A DNA stretch of 64,000 nt from Microbacterium schleiferi (lineage in GTDB: Bacteria > Actinomycetota > Actinomycetes > Actinomycetales > Microbacteriaceae), in assembly GCF_015565955.1 (NCBI RefSeq), contig NZ_CP064760.1:3224001-3288000 (forward strand). Reading direction: 5' to 3'. Made by a program: the position numbers and the translations under genes. The first letter of the stretch is position 1, and the number at the start of each line of letters is the position of its first letter. The notes beneath the pieces were generated by a model that worked only from the letters and a program-made list of their open reading frames with translations, did not search any database and was not told the DNA's origin. Positions 17,387 through 26,178 of this stretch are shown piece after piece.

Positions 17387-18757
17387 ATGGGTGCATACCG
17401 GACCATCAACCCAGCCACCGGCCAGACGGTCGCCGAGTACCCCGTGATCGGCGATGCGGACGTGGCCGACATCGTCGCCCGCTCGCACACGGCCTACCGC
17501 AGGTACCGGGAGCTGCCGCTCGCCGAACGGACGGGGATCCTGGCACGCGCGGCGCAACTGCACCGGGACCGCATCGATGAACTGAGCGCGCTGCTGACCC
17601 TCGAGGTCGGCAAACCCGTCACGCAGGCCCGCGGGGAAGTCGAGCTGGTCGCCTCGATCTACCAGTACTACGCCGACCACGCCGAAGCGTTTCTCACCGA
17701 CGAGACCCTCGACATCGTCGGCGGAGGGGAAGCGCTCGTCCGCACCGAGCCGATCGGGCCGCTGTTGGGGATCATGCCGTGGAACTACCCGTACTACCAG
17801 GTGGCCCGGTTTGTCGCCCCCAACCTCGCACTGGGCAACACGATCATCCTCAAACACGCCCGCAACTGCCCGCAGTCCGCCCTCGCCATCGAACGCGTGC
17901 TCCACGATGCCGGGCTTCCGGCCGACGCGTACATCAACGCGTTCGTAGACAGCCGCCAGATCGCCGGCATCATCGCCGACCCGCGCGTGCAAGGGGTGTC
18001 GCTGACCGGCTCCGAGAAGGCGGGCTCGGCTGTCGGCGAGGTGGCCGGCAGGCATATGAAGAAGGTCGTCCTCGAGCTGGGCGGCTCGGACCCGTTCATC
18101 GTCCTGGAGGATGCTGACGTCGACGCGGCCGTGGCAGCCGGCGTGCGCGGCCGCATCGCCAACGGCGGCCAGGCGTGCACGGCATCCAAGCGGTTCATCG
18201 TCGTGGATGCCGTCTACGACGAGTTCTCCCGGAAGTTCATCGACGCGATCACGAAGATCACCCCCGACGACCCCACGGACCCCGACACGTTCCTCGGCCC
18301 GCTGGCGTCCGCGGATGCCGGCAAGGAGCTCGAGGAGCTCGTCGAGGACGCGGTCGCCAAGGGCGCCACCCTGCACATCGCCCCCGGTGCACGCCGAGAG
18401 GGCGCCTTCTACCCGCCCAGCGTGCTCACCGGGGTCACCCCGCCGATGCGAGCCTACGAGGAGGAGCTGTTCGGACCGACCGCGGTCGTGTACCGGGTGC
18501 CCTCCCCGCAGGCCGCGGTCGCCCTGGCCAACGAATCGCCCTTCGGGCTGTCCAGCAGCGTCTTCACGCAGGACCCTCTGGCGGCCGCGCAGATCGCCCG
18601 CGAACTGGAGGTCGGGATGGTGTGGATCAACAGCACCAGCCGCAGCGCACCGGACCTCCCCTTCGGCGGCGTGAAGCGCTCCGGCATCGGACGCGAGCTC
18701 GCCCGGTACGGCATGGACGAGTTCGCGAACAAGAAGCTCATCCGAACCCCCGCCTGA
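17387..18757 (+). CDS. NAD(P)-dependent aldehyde dehydrogenase, probable 6-oxohexanoate dehydrogenase
   Basis: 456 residues, succinate-semialdehyde dehydrogenase type. The catalytic Glu is in VLELGGSDPFIV (near 230), the Cys in NGGQACTASKRFIV (near 265), and the cofactor segment is MPWNYPYYQVARF. The start follows AAGCGAGGAGACCACG. In the cluster it would oxidise 6-oxohexanoate to adipate (ChnE role, inferred). It is transcribed from the divergent promoter with paired CCAATACC sites and converges on the AcoR-like gene. Confidence 0.92.
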   Translation: MGAYRTINPATGQTVAEYPVIGDADVADIVARSHTAYRRYRELPLAERTGILARAAQLHRDRIDELSALLTLEVGKPVTQARGEVELVASIYQYYADHAEAFLTDETLDIVGGGEALVRTEPIGPLLGIMPWNYPYYQVARFVAPNLALGNTIILKHARNCPQSALAIERVLHDAGLPADAYINAFVDSRQIAGIIADPRVQGVSLTGSEKAGSAVGEVAGRHMKKVVLELGGSDPFIVLEDADVDAAVAAGVRGRIANGGQACTASKRFIVVDAVYDEFSRKFIDAITKITPDDPTDPDTFLGPLASADAGKELEELVEDAVAKGATLHIAPGARREGAFYPPSVLTGVTPPMRAYEEELFGPTAVVYRVPSPQAAVALANESPFGLSSSVFTQDPLAAAQIARELEVGMVWINSTSRSAPDLPFGGVKRSGIGRELARYGMDEFANKKLIRTPA

Positions 18758-18838
18758 TATCCCCGCGTAACGCCTCCGCCGCGCCGAGTACGCAACTGCG
18801 AATCCAGGCCTCCCTGGTCGGCAGGCGGGGCGCTGTTT

Positions 18839-20554
18839 TCAGGAGATCAGGGTGTTCTGCCCGTCGAGACCGTACGCGCGCAGTTTCCGGTACAGCGTCG
18901 TGCGCCCGATACCGAGGATCTCCGCTGCACGCGAACGGTTTCCGTCCGCCTCCCGCAGCGCCGCATCGATCGCCCGGTACTCGGATGCGGCGATGCCGCG
19001 CAGCTGGCGGGCACGTGTGCGCATCTCGACGGGCAGAAGGTCGACGTCCAGGACGGTGCCGACGGGGCGGTACGCCACCATCGCGGCAATCAGAACCCGC
19101 AGCTCCGAGGCGCCACCAGGCCAGTCCCACCGGGAAAGCGCCTGCAGCAGAGCAGGGCTCAGTGTCACCGAGTGCTCCTGAGCGAGTCTCACGGCCAGGC
19201 CGATGACACGGTCTGGGTCATCGCGCAGCGCTGGGAGGTCGAGTCGCGGCCCCAGGCGGCCCAGGAAACTGAAGACGACGCCAGTCAGGTCGTCTGCGAC
19301 ACAGAACACCACCCGGGCGGACCGGACGGGATCTGCCGCGCCGGCCAATTGCTGCAGGACCGGGAAGTCAGCGTCGGTCAAAGACTCGACGCTGCGGACG
19401 ACCACCGACGTGCCTGTGCTCAGCGCCTGCACCGCCGTGACCACGGCCCCCGGTTCCCGAAGCGCCGGGGCGTCGATGACGACCGGGTCGTGGCGGTCGC
19501 GTTCGCGCAGCCAGAGCTGGGCGAGAAGCGTCTTCCCGCTGTCGCGGGGACCGTGGATCGCGATGCACCCGCTGGTGCGACCGAGCACGTCGAGGTGCGC
19601 GGCAAGGCGGGAGAGTCGGGTGGGTTCCGGCGCTGCGGTCGGCTCGTCCTCGGGCAGTTCAACGAGGTAGATGCTCTCGCCTGCCCGATTCACGATGCGG
19701 CGGGCAGTGCTCGGCCGACCCGCGAGCAGGACGGATGCGACATCCCCCTGCCAATGGTGAGCCTGCAACTCGTCCCACAGCGTCACGTGCCGCTCGGCCG
19801 AGAGCATCGGCAACGCGCCCGTCGAGGCGAGCACGCCTCCTCGACCGATGGCCAGCACGCGGTGGCCGGCGGTGCCGCCCGCGAACCGGGCCAGCAGCGC
19901 CTGCAACTCCAGCGGTGCGGTGTTCAGGAGCGCGTCCTGGAGGTCACGAGCGGCCTGCTTCGCGATCGCGAGCATCGCGGGATGGGATGCCCCGACTGGA
20001 GAGGCGAGGGCGAGCGAGCCGATGACACGCTGCGAGAGGGGGTCGTGGATGGGGGCGCCGGCGCAGGCTAGGGTCTGCAGCCGGTCGTTGACGTGCTCGG
20101 CGCCGCGCACGAACACTGCGGATCTTTCCTCCATCGCCGTTCCGAGTCCGTTCGTGCCCAGCGCGGACTCCGAGAATTCGAATCCTTCGGCGGCGGACAC
20201 CTTGTCGAGCCGTCTCGCGTGGCTCGGGTCGCCTACCTTTCGGGCGAGGATCCGTCCGGATCGGTCGCTGACCAGCAGCGCGACACGCATGTCAGCGAGT
20301 GATTCCGCCCATCGCGCCAGGACGGTCTCAGCGGTGTCCTGGAAGCGTCCCGCCAGTTCGGAGAACGGGTGGTAAGCAGGAGTCGCAGTCGGATCGCAGC
20401 CGCCACCGGTGGTGATCGAGCGACGCCAACTGCGCTCGATCACCGGGGGGACGTTCAGTGTTCGGGGAGTGAGACCGTGCGCGCCGACGCCAGCTTCGAG
20501 AAGGCGTTCACGAGCCTGCCGCACGCTCGCGGCGGAATAGGTGTCGATGGACAT
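18839..20554 (-). CDS. AcoR-like activator (GAF, degenerate AAA, Fis HTH)
   Basis: 571 residues. The N-terminal sensor region (about 60-220) contains the SALGTNGLGTA and GAPIHDPL motifs of AcoR-type GAF domains. The central ATPase-like domain has GPRDSGKTLLAQ as a Walker A but no GAFTGA loop, as usual in actinobacteria that lack sigma-54. The C-terminus is a Fis helix-turn-helix, ALREADGNRSRAAEILGIGRTTLYRKL. It is the likely cluster activator. A CCAATACC site lies just upstream of its start, so autoregulation is plausible. Confidence 0.9.
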   Translation of the reverse strand: MSIDTYSAASVRQARERLLEAGVGAHGLTPRTLNVPPVIERSWRRSITTGGGCDPTATPAYHPFSELAGRFQDTAETVLARWAESLADMRVALLVSDRSGRILARKVGDPSHARRLDKVSAAEGFEFSESALGTNGLGTAMEERSAVFVRGAEHVNDRLQTLACAGAPIHDPLSQRVIGSLALASPVGASHPAMLAIAKQAARDLQDALLNTAPLELQALLARFAGGTAGHRVLAIGRGGVLASTGALPMLSAERHVTLWDELQAHHWQGDVASVLLAGRPSTARRIVNRAGESIYLVELPEDEPTAAPEPTRLSRLAAHLDVLGRTSGCIAIHGPRDSGKTLLAQLWLRERDRHDPVVIDAPALREPGAVVTAVQALSTGTSVVVRSVESLTDADFPVLQQLAGAADPVRSARVVFCVADDLTGVVFSFLGRLGPRLDLPALRDDPDRVIGLAVRLAQEHSVTLSPALLQALSRWDWPGGASELRVLIAAMVAYRPVGTVLDVDLLPVEMRTRARQLRGIAASEYRAIDAALREADGNRSRAAEILGIGRTTLYRKLRAYGLDGQNTLIS

Positions 20555-20604
20555 AGCTGGGACCTCGCGTCACTGCAAGTGGTCACACCCAGTATCCGCC
20601 TCCC

Positions 20605-20624
20605 TATTGGAACCCGCCAATACC
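20605..20624. promoter_or_regulatory. CCAATACC site 4 (acoR-like promoter)
   Basis: TATTGG (20,605-20,610) and CCAATACC (20,617-20,624) form an inverted pair in the 69-bp gap between the thioesterase stop and the AcoR-like start, both leftward. This suggests that the regulator controls its own gene. Confidence 0.55.
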
Positions 20625-21079
20625 TAATCCGCTGTGGATCTATCCTCTGTGCGCATGAGTCCATGGTGGTGGGGAAGCCGGTCGCGTTCGTAGGTGATGT
20701 CGGTGTAGCCGTGAGGAATGGGCTGGCCGTGGTCATCGAGGCCGACGAAGACGATCTTCTCGATCGTGAGAATGCGTTCACGAGTGATCATGTTGCGCAC
20801 CTCGGCGCGCATCGTGAGGGAGGTGCGCCCGAACGCGGTGGCGCGCAGTCCCATCTCGATCAGATCGCCTTGTCGCGCGGAACTGACGAAGTCGATCTCG
20901 GAGATGTACTTGGTGACCGCCCGGGAGTTTCCGAGCTGGATGATGGCGTAGATCGCGGCCTCTTCATCGATCCAGCGCAGCAGGCTGCCGCCGAACAGGG
21001 TGCCGTGCGCGTTCAGGTCCTCGGGACGGACCCAGCGGCGTGACCGGAATGTGACGTCTGCTGACATGTTGTCGCTCAT
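20624..21079 (-). CDS. Hotdog-fold acyl-CoA thioesterase
   Basis: 151 residues from MSDNMSADV (an upstream in-frame extension overlaps the monooxygenase gene and is rejected). The hotdog signature NAHGTLFGGSLLRWIDEEAAIYA places the catalytic Asp in WIDE, as in the YciA/BACH branch. It follows the Baeyer-Villiger monooxygenase by 50 bp in the same direction. It may recycle CoA from dead-end intermediates, a role often seen in catabolic clusters (inference). Confidence 0.88.
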   Translation of the reverse strand: MSDNMSADVTFRSRRWVRPEDLNAHGTLFGGSLLRWIDEEAAIYAIIQLGNSRAVTKYISEIDFVSSARQGDLIEMGLRATAFGRTSLTMRAEVRNMITRERILTIEKIVFVGLDDHGQPIPHGYTDITYERDRLPHHHGLMRTEDRSTAD

Positions 21080-21129
21080 AGGACGACCGTAGGCCGGGAA
21101 GCACACTCCCGGCCTACGGTTACCGTCGA

Positions 21130-22743
21130 TCAGGCCGGGATGGGCTGTCCGATGCTGAATCCTTCGAAGTCCTTCGCCTGGATCTCCGAGAGGAGGCCGC
21201 GGTAGGCGCCTAGGCCGCCGAGGTAGAACATCACGGCGTGCTTCTTGCCGGGGATGTTCGCCCCGAAGATCCACGAGTCGGTCTTGGGGAACAGCGTGTA
21301 GTTCGCGATCGTCGTGCAGGTCTCGGTCCATTCGTCCTCGACCTGCTGCGACACCTCGATGAGCCCGCCTCTCCGCTCCGCCTCGGTGACCAGGGTCGTG
21401 ATGAACTCGACCTGCGCCTCGATGCTGGGCACCAGGTTGGTGAACGGCCCGTTGGGGCCGAGGATCATGAACATGTTCGGGAATCCGGCCGTCATGATGC
21501 CGAGGAAGCTGGTCGGGGCGTCGGCCCAGTGCTCGTCGACGCTCACCCCTCCGCGCCCGCGGATGTCGATGCGGCGGTAGTTGCCGTCGACCGCGTCGAA
21601 CCCGGTAGCCAGCACGAGCACATCCAGCTCGTGCTCCACGCCGTCCGCGGTCTTCACCCCTCGTGGGGTGATCTCGACGATTGGGTTCTCCTTGATCGAC
21701 ACCAGCTTCACGTTGTCCTGGTTGTACACGTCGTAGTAGCCCTGGTTGCACAGCGGCCGCTTCGCATACGGCTGGGTCGGGGTGAGCAGTCGCGCCGTCT
21801 CCGGATCCTTGACCGTCTCAGCGATCTTGCGGCGGATGAACGCAGCGGCTGCCTCGTTCGACTCCGGGTTGATGGCGATGTCGTTGAACGTGCCGAACAT
21901 GAAATAGAATCCGTTGCCTCGGTCCCATGCCGCCTGGAACACGCGCTCCCGCTCGGCCTCGTCGACATCGGTGGCCGCGACGGTGGACTCCTCGAACCCG
22001 AACGCGACGCCCGAGTTGCGGACCTGCTCCCAGATCTCCGGGAACCGGGACTTGTAGTTCTCCACCTCTCCCGGCTCGACCGGTCCGTTGCCGGAGGGGA
22101 CGCTGTATTGCGCGGAACGCTGGAACACGGTCAGGTGCGACACCTGCTTGGCTGCGGCGACGATGAACTGGGTTCCGGTCGAGCCGGTGCCGATGACGCC
22201 CACCCGCTTGCCCTCGATCGACAGGTCGTCCGGCCACTCCGCGGTGTGCACGAGGCGGCCTTCGAACGAGTCGATCCCGGGGATGTCGGGGATGTTGGTT
22301 GCTGCGAGCAGTCCCAGCGCCGTCACCACGTATCGGGCCGTGAAGGATTCTCCGGCGGAGGTGCCGACCGTCCAGGTGTTGGTGGCTTCGTCGAAGACGA
22401 TCGACGTGACTTCGGTGTTCAGCTGGAAGTCCTTGCGGAGGTCGTACCGGTCGACGACGGTCTCAAGGTAGCGGAGGATGTCGGGCTGGTCGATGTACTT
22501 TCGGGCCCAGTCCCACTCCTGCAGCAGTTCGTCATCGAACGAGTATCGGTAGAAGGGGCTCTCCGTGTCGGACATGGCGCCGGGGTACCGGTTCCAGTAC
22601 CAGGTGCCTCCGATGCCGGCGCCCTTCTCGAACCCGCGGACGCGCAGGCCGAGCTTGTCGCGCAGTGTGTGCAGCTGGTAGATGCCGCCGAATCCGGCGC
22701 CGACGACGATCGCGTCGAGGTCCGTGGTCTGTGTGGATGTCAT
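21130..22743 (-). CDS. chnB: Cyclohexanone-type Baeyer-Villiger monooxygenase
   Basis: 537 residues from MTSTQTTDLD, preceded by AAGGAGTTGCACC. It has the FAD motif GAGFGG (16-20), the Baeyer-Villiger fingerprint FEGRLVHTAEWPDD (160-173) and the NADPH motif GTGSTG (185-190). It follows the Acinetobacter cyclohexanone monooxygenase over its whole length, e.g. GTWYWNRYPGAMSDTE, HLTVFQRSAQYSVP, ATGFDAVDGNY, MILGPNGPFTNL and SWIFGANIPGKK. It converts cyclohexanone to epsilon-caprolactone using NADPH and O2. The operon order is hydrolase, then monooxygenase, then thioesterase. Confidence 0.95.
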   Translation of the reverse strand: MTSTQTTDLDAIVVGAGFGGIYQLHTLRDKLGLRVRGFEKGAGIGGTWYWNRYPGAMSDTESPFYRYSFDDELLQEWDWARKYIDQPDILRYLETVVDRYDLRKDFQLNTEVTSIVFDEATNTWTVGTSAGESFTARYVVTALGLLAATNIPDIPGIDSFEGRLVHTAEWPDDLSIEGKRVGVIGTGSTGTQFIVAAAKQVSHLTVFQRSAQYSVPSGNGPVEPGEVENYKSRFPEIWEQVRNSGVAFGFEESTVAATDVDEAERERVFQAAWDRGNGFYFMFGTFNDIAINPESNEAAAAFIRRKIAETVKDPETARLLTPTQPYAKRPLCNQGYYDVYNQDNVKLVSIKENPIVEITPRGVKTADGVEHELDVLVLATGFDAVDGNYRRIDIRGRGGVSVDEHWADAPTSFLGIMTAGFPNMFMILGPNGPFTNLVPSIEAQVEFITTLVTEAERRGGLIEVSQQVEDEWTETCTTIANYTLFPKTDSWIFGANIPGKKHAVMFYLGGLGAYRGLLSEIQAKDFEGFSIGQPIPA

Positions 22744-22787
22744 GGTGCAACTCCTTCGTTGAATGAGGTGGGTGGGGGTGCTGCAGG

Positions 22788-23699
22788 TCAGTGGCGAAGC
22801 CACTGGCCGATCGCCGCAAGCTCCGCGTCGACGTCCGCGTCGCGGCCAGCCAGGAACGGGTAGACGTGCTGCTGTCCTTCGGCGACATGCAGGGTGACGT
22901 CAACGCCGGCGCCCTTGGCGCGCTCTGCCACGCGGATGGCATTGTCGACCAACGACTCGACCGAACCGGCGTTGACGTACAGCGGGGGGAACCCGGTGAA
23001 ATCCGCGTAGAGCGGGTTCGCGAGCGGCGCCGACGGGCTGGTGGTCTCCCCCAGCACGCCGGCGATCATGCCCTCCAGGAGCGGCACGGAGATCAGCGCG
23101 TCGGTCGCATCGTTGGTGACCAGCGTCGCGCCGCGGTTCTCCATGTCCAGCCACGGGGAGAACGCGATGACGTGCCCGGGCAGCGGCCGTCCCTTCGCCT
23201 TCAACGCCAACGGGATGGCGATGGCGAGATTGCCTCCCGCCGAGTCGCCGATGGTGGTGACGTCCTCGGGGTGGACCCCCCGCTCCAGCAGGGCCTCGAA
23301 CGCCGCGACCCCGTCGTCTACCTGGGCGGGGTGCGGGTGCTCGGGCGCGCGACGGTAGTCCAGCACGAACGCTGTTACCCCGGCCGCCTTCGCGACGTGC
23401 GCGGCGAGCTTCCGGTGGCTGGCCGCAGAGCCGACGGCGAACCCGCCGCCGTGCGTGTAGAGGAGGACCTTGGAGCGATCGGCTCCGGCCGGGAACGCCC
23501 AGATGCCGGGCACGCCGCCGACCGTCTCCTCCTTGTAGGTGACATTTTCCGGTTCGATGGTCGGCTGGTGCCATTCATCGAAGATGCTGCGGAACAGCCG
23601 CATGTCCAGCTCGTGGGTGGCCATGAGCTCGGACCAGCCCAGATACAGATCACGCAGGGCGCTCGGGACGACTGCGGTCGCGGTGGATGACGAGGACAT
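22788..23699 (-). CDS. HSL-family alpha/beta hydrolase, probable caprolactone hydrolase
   Basis: 303 residues from MSSSSTATAVV, after GAAGGAGTTATGCG. Hormone-sensitive-lipase motifs are clear: HGGG (83-86, oxyanion hole), GDSAGGN (nucleophile Ser 153), an Asp in ESLVDNAI and a His in EGQQHVYPF. It is 44 bp upstream of the monooxygenase, so it would open the epsilon-caprolactone ring to 6-hydroxyhexanoate (ChnC role). The substrate is inferred from context. Confidence 0.88.
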   Translation of the reverse strand: MSSSSTATAVVPSALRDLYLGWSELMATHELDMRLFRSIFDEWHQPTIEPENVTYKEETVGGVPGIWAFPAGADRSKVLLYTHGGGFAVGSAASHRKLAAHVAKAAGVTAFVLDYRRAPEHPHPAQVDDGVAAFEALLERGVHPEDVTTIGDSAGGNLAIAIPLALKAKGRPLPGHVIAFSPWLDMENRGATLVTNDATDALISVPLLEGMIAGVLGETTSPSAPLANPLYADFTGFPPLYVNAGSVESLVDNAIRVAERAKGAGVDVTLHVAEGQQHVYPFLAGRDADVDAELAAIGQWLRH

Positions 23700-23977
23700 C
23701 GCATAACTCCTTCGTTGATGCTCGGCGCCTGCAGGAACGAGGCGACCACTCGGTGGATGAGCTCTACTCTCAGGGAGGATTCCGCCACAGCGCTGTGCCG
23801 ATTTGGAACAGCTCACCCGGGTTGCCCGGTGACCACGACAGAGATCGGCTCCGGCGCACGGCATGATCAGGATCCAGCGCACGAACGAGACCGGATCGGG
23901 CACGGTGCCAGACGATCAGCGCCGCCACGACGAGAGTCGCGGCGGTCACCGCCATTGCTCCGACCCAGCCGCTCTGC
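23700..23977. other. Upstream region of the hydrolase, right edge of the catabolic block
   Basis: About 280 bp with no convincing gene. It should hold the promoter of the hydrolase-monooxygenase-thioesterase operon, but no CCAATACC copy is seen here. The remnant reading frame that follows starts abruptly after a TGA at 23,976-23,978, so the junction between catabolic DNA and older element DNA probably lies close to 23,980. Confidence 0.4.
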
Positions 23978-23978
23978 G

Positions 23979-24169
23979 TGAAGACCGTCGCCAGGACGAG
24001 ACCGACAGCCGGGATTCCATCTCCACGGAGAGCGACGGCAGCACACGCCGGACGGCGAAGATCTACTCACCGCCACCGTCTCCGCTTCCGACGACGACGA
24101 CAGCTTCGGCTTCTACTCCCGGCCCACCAAGGCCCACATCATCGCCGCCGGCATCCGCCGCACCGCATG
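23979..24169 (+). pseudogene. 3' remnant of an element gene
   Basis: An open frame with no start codon ends in the coding-like segment PDGEDLLTATVSASDDDD and SFGFYSRPTKAHIIAAG before a TGA that overlaps the next ATG (ATGA). The composition and coupling to the following gene suggest the 3' end of a real gene whose 5' part was lost at the edge of the catabolic block. The family is unknown. Confidence 0.4.
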
Positions 24170-24616
24170 AACGAGCGCCTCATGAACAGCCGCACCAGCC
24201 TCACCATCTACCCCGCCCACGACGAGCAAACCCTGCTCCCGCCGACGCCGATCCTCGTCGACGAGCACTACTTCGTCCGCGCCGGGCTCGAGCAACTCCC
24301 CGCCCGCCTCATCGGGTTCAGCCCCGCCGGCGCGCTCGCCATCACGGCGTGGGTTCACGACGTGTTCCGTGCCCCGGAGCTCGCACGCGACCTGTACCCG
24401 ACTTTCATCATCGCCGGTCGCGTCCAGGCATATCCGATCCCCGCCGCCAGGGTCACCGTGCGCGAGCCCGCCGGCGTCGTCCAGGTCGTGATCACCGACC
24501 CTCGCGGCAAGAGATACCGGCCATACCTCGGCGAGGACCGCGACATTGCCGACCGCATCGCCGCGGCCTGGGGCTCCCACCGCGGATACTCCGCCACCGT
24601 CCAACCGATCACCTGA
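24167..24616 (+). CDS. Hypothetical protein (149 aa)
   Basis: Starts MNERLMNSRTSLTIYPAHDE. Its ATG overlaps the stop of the preceding remnant. The protein is a mix of beta strands and short helices with no signal peptide or membrane segment, including VHDVFRAPELARDLYP and VQVVITDPRGKRYRPYL. The family is not recognised. It is followed 20 bp later by a zinc-ribbon-like gene, and the pair looks like housekeeping cargo of a plasmid or integrative element. Confidence 0.5.
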   Translation: MNERLMNSRTSLTIYPAHDEQTLLPPTPILVDEHYFVRAGLEQLPARLIGFSPAGALAITAWVHDVFRAPELARDLYPTFIIAGRVQAYPIPAARVTVREPAGVVQVVITDPRGKRYRPYLGEDRDIADRIAAAWGSHRGYSATVQPIT

Positions 24617-24636
24617 CAATCACGAACGGAGACACC

Positions 24637-24858
24637 ATGCGCTGCTTGATGTGCGAAGAGCCCACCACGATGTACATCCCCTCGGACGACGTCGACGGCA
24701 TCGGGCTGCATAGCTGCGGTGTCTGCGGGTTCGAGATCGAAGGCCCCCGCGACGAACCCGCGCATGTCGCCGACCATCGGAAGCTCACTGCAACGACGAC
24801 CTCGACGACGTGTAGGTTCCCGTTGGAAATGGCCGAGGATGCCGGGAATCCCCGGTAG
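24637..24858 (+). pseudogene. Zinc-ribbon-like small protein, 3' end replaced by transposon end
   Basis: MRCLMCEEPTTMYIPSDD and a later CGVCG give two CxxC pairs (residues 3-6 and about 29-32), a small zinc-ribbon pattern. From codon 59 the reading frame enters the TGTAGG terminus at 24,811, which supplies the last codons and the TAG. The original C-terminus is probably lost. It mirrors the interrupted gene at 6,646. Confidence 0.5.
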
Positions 24859-24909
24859 TTGGCAGTGGCCGAAGGCTCAGGATTCCGTGGGGAATGGCGA
24901 ATCCCTACA
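24811..24909. repeat. Tn7-like left end L2
   Basis: A 99-bp block TGTAGGTTCCCG...CCCTACA with internal sites ATGGCCGAGGAT, TTGGCAGTGGCCGA and AATGGCGAATCC. It is clearly related to the block at 6,789 but diverged at many positions. The TGGCCG form of its sites matches the right end at 44,453. The stop of the nuclease gene of the defence operon lies 13 bp inside. Confidence 0.75.
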
Positions 24910-24921
24910 GCCCCACGCCAG

Positions 24922-26178
24922 TCAGTCCTCGGCAACGCTGTCAGCGGCGTCGAGGCCGGGCAGTGTGAGAGCAGTCGCTTCGATCTCTTGCTGGGGTGCA
25001 GGCTCGGGCGGCGCCTGCGCCGGCTTACCGAACCCTGCGATTAGAAGCTCGCTGATGTCGTCCTTCAGAGAGCCAAAGCTTCGCAGGAACGCTGCAATGA
25101 GGCTCACGCTTGATCTTGCCGCCGGATCATTGAGTCGAAGCTGAGCCCCCGCAGCTTCTGAGATGTCTCGCCCACGAGCTAGCCGCTCGTGAACGACGAG
25201 ATCAAACTGTCGAGGCAAGTCTCGGAGCGCGGGCTGACGGCCTAGCCGGATTGCGAGTTCTGCAGCAGAGTCAGCCCACTCCGGCGGTGAGGGCTCAAAC
25301 GCGCCCATGGCCTCAGTCCGCACCTCGGGCGAGGCCTTCGCCGCCGCGAGCAGTCCACTGATGAACTTGTCGAAGTCGCGCGACAACTGGCGCATGCGCT
25401 GAGCGGGCACAACTCCGTCTGCGAGGCGTTCGCGAAGAAAACTTGTGAATGCACTCGGATCCATCGGGCGGACAAATCCCACGATCGTTACGAGGTTGAG
25501 TACCCAGATACTGAGGGTCTCTGAAATGAGCCACCGTACCGCGAGCTGTTCGTCATCCTTGACGCCGGGCGTCCAGCGCTGGCAAAGCGTCTCAAGTAGA
25601 CCCAGGCTCTGCTTCAGTGCAGCGAACGGATCTAGAAACCACACGGTGGAAGTGAGGAACTTGAACGCAGGTCCGAGCGTGGGATCGTCCTTGCTGACTA
25701 CTTTGACTGTGCGCCGCAGAAGCAGGGCGTTGGGTCCGTGGGCCCCAAGATCTGTGAGTTTCGAGAGATTAAGTGCGGCCTCTCGCGCCTGGAGGTCGTT
25801 GATCGATTCGACGCTGACGCGGGAATGGCGGCCCAGCTCCCGGGTTCTGGGCGTCACGCTCGAGGCAACAGTCAGTTCCGCTCGCTCTGCGCCTACCAAC
25901 TCTTGCAGTCCGCGTAGCCACACAATACGGTCGAGTGGTTTCGGCGCGCTCTTCCCCGTCCCGCTCTTGGACTCGCCAATGGTCCGGTGACTCTCGAGCC
26001 CGGGACCAAGCCCGATGGCGAGTAGATCCAGGTCGGTGACTTGGATGAGTTCCGCGCCGTAGTAGCTGATGAGGTCGATGCCTACCCGAGTGAAGTACCC
26101 CTCCCAGAACCACACTTGGCCTACGCGGCATTCGAGTCGATCACCGGGGGTTAGCGGGTCGGTCTTGACGGGTGGCAC
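24922..26178 (-). CDS. PD-(D/E)XK nuclease of a four-gene defence-like operon
   Basis: 418 residues. The N-terminal 130 residues carry a nuclease signature: Glu 16 in GDRLECRVGQVWF, the strand EGYFTRVGIDL, TDLDLLAIGLG (Asp 49/51) and the catalytic-like E-S-K in GESKSGTGK (69-71), then DRIVWLRGLQEL. The remaining 280 residues are helical and unrecognised. It overlaps the 3' end of the DNA upstream gene's frame by 38 bp (start at 26,178 versus stop at 26,141). It is the last gene of the operon and ends 13 bp from the transposon end. Confidence 0.65.
   Translation of the reverse strand: MPPVKTDPLTPGDRLECRVGQVWFWEGYFTRVGIDLISYYGAELIQVTDLDLLAIGLGPGLESHRTIGESKSGTGKSAPKPLDRIVWLRGLQELVGAERAELTVASSVTPRTRELGRHSRVSVESINDLQAREAALNLSKLTDLGAHGPNALLLRRTVKVVSKDDPTLGPAFKFLTSTVWFLDPFAALKQSLGLLETLCQRWTPGVKDDEQLAVRWLISETLSIWVLNLVTIVGFVRPMDPSAFTSFLRERLADGVVPAQRMRQLSRDFDKFISGLLAAAKASPEVRTEAMGAFEPSPPEWADSAAELAIRLGRQPALRDLPRQFDLVVHERLARGRDISEAAGAQLRLNDPAARSSVSLIAAFLRSFGSLKDDISELLIAGFGKPAQAPPEPAPQQEIEATALTLPGLDAADSVAED

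Noticed and set aside
18839-20554. Sigma-54-dependent activator
   Set aside because: The Fis HTH and AAA-like domain suggest it, but the GAFTGA loop is missing and actinobacteria lack sigma-54.
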